From: Stichopus chloronotus
Lineage: Eukaryota > Echinodermata > Holothuroidea > Aspidochirotida > Stichopodidae
Assembly: GCA_021234535.1 (NCBI GenBank)
Contig: CM037842.1
Location: forward strand, 4,057,315-4,121,314
Direction: 5' to 3'
DNA length: 64,000 nucleotides
Shown one piece after another: positions 61,274-64,000 of this stretch. Below the pieces are notes generated by a model that was given only the letters and a program-made list of their open reading frames with translations, was not told the DNA's origin and did not search any database. Within the stretch, counting starts at the first letter, position 1, and every line of letters starts with the position of its first letter. The position numbers and the translations under genes were made by a program.

Positions 61274-64000
61274 ACAGACATAAAGATGCAAGTTACACCA
61301 TGGCTGTCAAGTCATGGTGTTTTGTGGGGGAATCTCAGTTACGCTGTCGCAATAAAGCATCAGCTTCTCATACAATGTCTCAATATGCTGTAACAATTTC
61401 CACTCAAAGTGCAACACAATGTGTCTGGTGCTTTTAAACAACAACTATCACGCCATCCTTTTCCAATAGTCTTTGTAAAAAATGGCAGGATTGCAATACT
61501 TAGTATTACACAAGTTCGTGAGCAGCATTTTCAGCAGGGAGGGTGCGAGGGGAGGGGATGCCGAGAGCTTTTTGCCATCACCGCTCGTGCAGGACTATTC
61601 AAAGAGCGACTATCTATTAGGGTTTCTATATAAATAGGGTTGCAACTGCATATTTGACTCCATTTTATCTCCAACTGCGAGAGCATTGTACTTATGTGCA
61701 TGTAGATTAGTCAAACGGCGATACATGATCTGAAGTATTTAATGAAAACAAATATGTACAACTGTAATTTTACTGGTGATTATGTGACACAAAGAACTTC
61801 TAAAGATCGTTGAATGGTTGGGAACGGAAGACTAAGGTGATGAATGGGGACGGACTGGGACAATGATGTCAGACGTTACGTGCAATTTAAATTGGGACTA
61901 ATAAAAATTAAACAGTTCTCAATATCTAATTAGCGACTGCACTGGTATTGATTTCCATACTGTGACGTTGGCATTGCTGGAAGGGCCGCCGACTGGGGTT
62001 GAGGAAGGAGCTTTAAATGGGAAAGGTGTCCATAGACCAATAGATGTTGAAAAGCTGGATGATATTTTTGAGTTGCTCAGGATATTGCGATAACCACAGA
62101 CATAAATTCTTAATCCCCTCCCCCTATTTTGTGCATCCCACAGGTGAAAAATATTTACATATCAGTTCAGATGACCATTTCGTCTACCTCACCATAAGAT
62201 TCTGAGATAGCTACATTACCTGAAAAACAAAGACGCGTACGCATAACCTACTGTTCCCATTGGCCCCATGCTCCTCTCAAATTGACAGTGCAAAACACAT
62301 AACTGAAAATTTCCATAATCCCCCAGCATGGTCTTAGTGGAAAACATTCATAGGTGCAAATCGGGCTGGAGTTGGTTGACACAAGTCGTGCTATTTTTTC
62401 TTTCTTTCCTTTTCTTTATGCATGCTCTTTTTGTAGGCCATCCAGCTGTTCTGCAATTATAAACCAATCAGGATTCCAGAAATACCTATTATGAATAATA
62501 AAGAGAGTAGAACTCCATATCGATCTATACAAATTAGAAGGAGGTGGACTGTATTTATTTTTACTTATGACATTCCTGGGGGTGTAATATTGAGTGAATG
62601 TGAAACATATTTTCAACAAGAAAACAAGAATCTCCAAGTGCGTATAGTACTGACTTAAAGTTAAATACCCAAAAGGTAATGGGCATGCAACGACAATGCT
62701 TCACTGTGAAAAATTACTTTAGTAGGCCTTTGACAGAGTGGATACAAGATGGAAGAAAAGAACATACTACAATACCAGTTACGGACATTAGAAAATGGTA
62801 TTGAGGGTTGCTACATGAAAAACAAATAGTGAATTATTACTTGCCAACTGGAAAATTCTTAGGGTACCTCTAAACAATTCAATTCATTTCCCAACCCATG
62901 AACATAATTTTGAGCCCTCAGCAACTGTGACACAGAAAGAGAATGGGAAACAAAATTATGTTTTGACTGTATTTGTCATCTCTTTCAAGATGATTATCAT
63001 GATAATCGGTCTAATTCCATGGCATTTGTTTTAAAAAGAAAGTGCAATCAGAGACATCTACAATATCAAACAACAAACCTTTTCTTGTTCAGTCAATTTT
63101 TCATTTAAAAAATAAAATAGTGGGATACTTGATACACCGTACCAGCCTTGGAAAGATCCGTTTCATTCGACACTGTGTATGCAAGGTTCTGTTTCTTTAT
63201 TATGAGACCGCAAACATTATATGTAATTATAGGCCGTCAGCAAGACATGTTGTTAGGATTCCAAACTTCTACAAACTGTTTACTTAAAAATTTCTAGGAA
63301 CATGAGGCAATTGATATTCTTGATATTCAACTTGATATTCTTGGCATGTACTAAGTCTCTGAAATAATTTTACTTCTTACTTACTTACGGGGTCTTTTGG
63401 GCAAAACGTTCTTCTGGAGACACGATTCGCAGAACGGATGGTGGCCCTTCCCGTCAGTAGTCTGCCGGTGAATCTCACTTTCACCAGTCAGTCTGATCAG
63501 TTGCCTACTCTAGGCTACAGACTTTATTAACTAATAGCTAAACAGGCGACAGCTACTCAGAACATTGTAAAATATCATTGATGTATACTTTGCGTAGACC
63601 ATATAGCGTCAAGCGCATACCACACCTCCTACACAGATGGTGGTAATTCCCTTTTGGAATCCGATCACAGAAATAACGGCAATCAATATCCGTCAGGAAG
63701 ACCTTTGCTGAATAATAAAAGCATAGGTTGGAAAACTACGACCTTTACTTGAACCCTCAGAGGGAAGAAGAATTACGAAAAGATTCTGCACGTTACCCGA
63801 GTGTTCGCAGAAACGGACCATGGCCATGTACGTGTTAGCGGTTGGTGCGTCTCGTAAAGTGCTTGGTGTATGAAAGAGTTAATATCTCTCCCCCAAGGAC
63901 CTTATAATTCACGTGAGGCGATTTAGATGTAACTTCCTTCTCTTCTTGGCACAAATTAAAACAAACATCAGCAGTCAGGGAACATACCCTAGGTACCATC
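61274..64000. other. Right end of window; no supported gene
   Basis: Mostly AT-rich. On the minus strand between about 63730 and 63380 there are cysteine-rich frame pieces, DIDCRYFCDRIPKGNYHHLC followed by RRCGMRL, and in another frame GHHPFCESCLQKN before a GTAAGTAAG donor-like repeat. These may be decayed zinc-binding exons or a transposon tail; the family is not identified. Confidence 0.3.

Noticed and set aside
1..64000. tRNA, rRNA or CRISPR-like features
   Set aside because: No tRNA B-box with matching arms, no rRNA-like block and no regularly spaced identical repeats with unique spacers were seen.

Overview
The window is eukaryotic and looks like animal nuclear DNA. It is AT-rich, the genes are split by long introns with GT..AG junctions, and most long reading frames are noise. 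The real coding parts are exons of 45 to 300 bp. Immunoglobulin-superfamily receptors, a hevein-like cysteine-rich domain, a Penelope-like retroelement relic and several MITE-like elements together suggest a marine invertebrate deuterostome such as an echinoderm. That placement is inference; nothing here fixes the species.

Layout. (1) About 1.5-16.4 kb, minus strand: a tandem trio of small secreted-protein genes. Each has three exons with phase-1 introns: a 67-bp signal-peptide exon, a variable linker exon with an F-x-C-[ST]-P motif, and a last exon with a hevein/ChtBD1-like domain. The first two are intact (151 and 129 aa); the third carries a one-base frameshift in its last exon. A decayed Penelope-like element and tandem repeats lie in or between them. 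(2) 17.2-26.6 kb, plus strand: an IgSF receptor with three Ig domains, one membrane segment and a tyrosine-bearing tail with two possible endings. (3) 26.6-39.3 kb: gene-poor, with microsatellites, diverged tandem repeats and unplaced GC-rich islands. (4) 39.3-45.5 kb, plus: a two-Ig receptor whose tail is encoded by five tandemly duplicated phase 2-2 exons. (5) 45.5-50.2 kb: a MITE with a second MITE nested in it. (6) 50.3-58.9 kb, plus: a one-Ig receptor whose tail has two YxxM motifs. (7) 58.9-64 kb: another MITE and no gene that I can support.

The three receptors are paralogues. Their ectodomain and membrane exons are all phase 1-1, a 43-52 bp juxtamembrane exon shifts the phase from 1 to 2, and every later exon is phase 2-2, carrying zero, one or more tyrosine motifs. 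This lets signalling modules be duplicated, skipped or swapped without breaking the frame. Tail contents differ: ITIM-like and YxN motifs in receptor 1, acidic TY[ED]x[ED]xY repeats in receptor 2, and YxxM in receptor 3. The three look like a small invertebrate family with inhibitory-like, multi-docking and CD28-like co-stimulatory-like tails, beside a cluster of secreted lectin-like proteins. The immune role is inference. All exon models are from manual reading of splice sites and phase, without transcripts.
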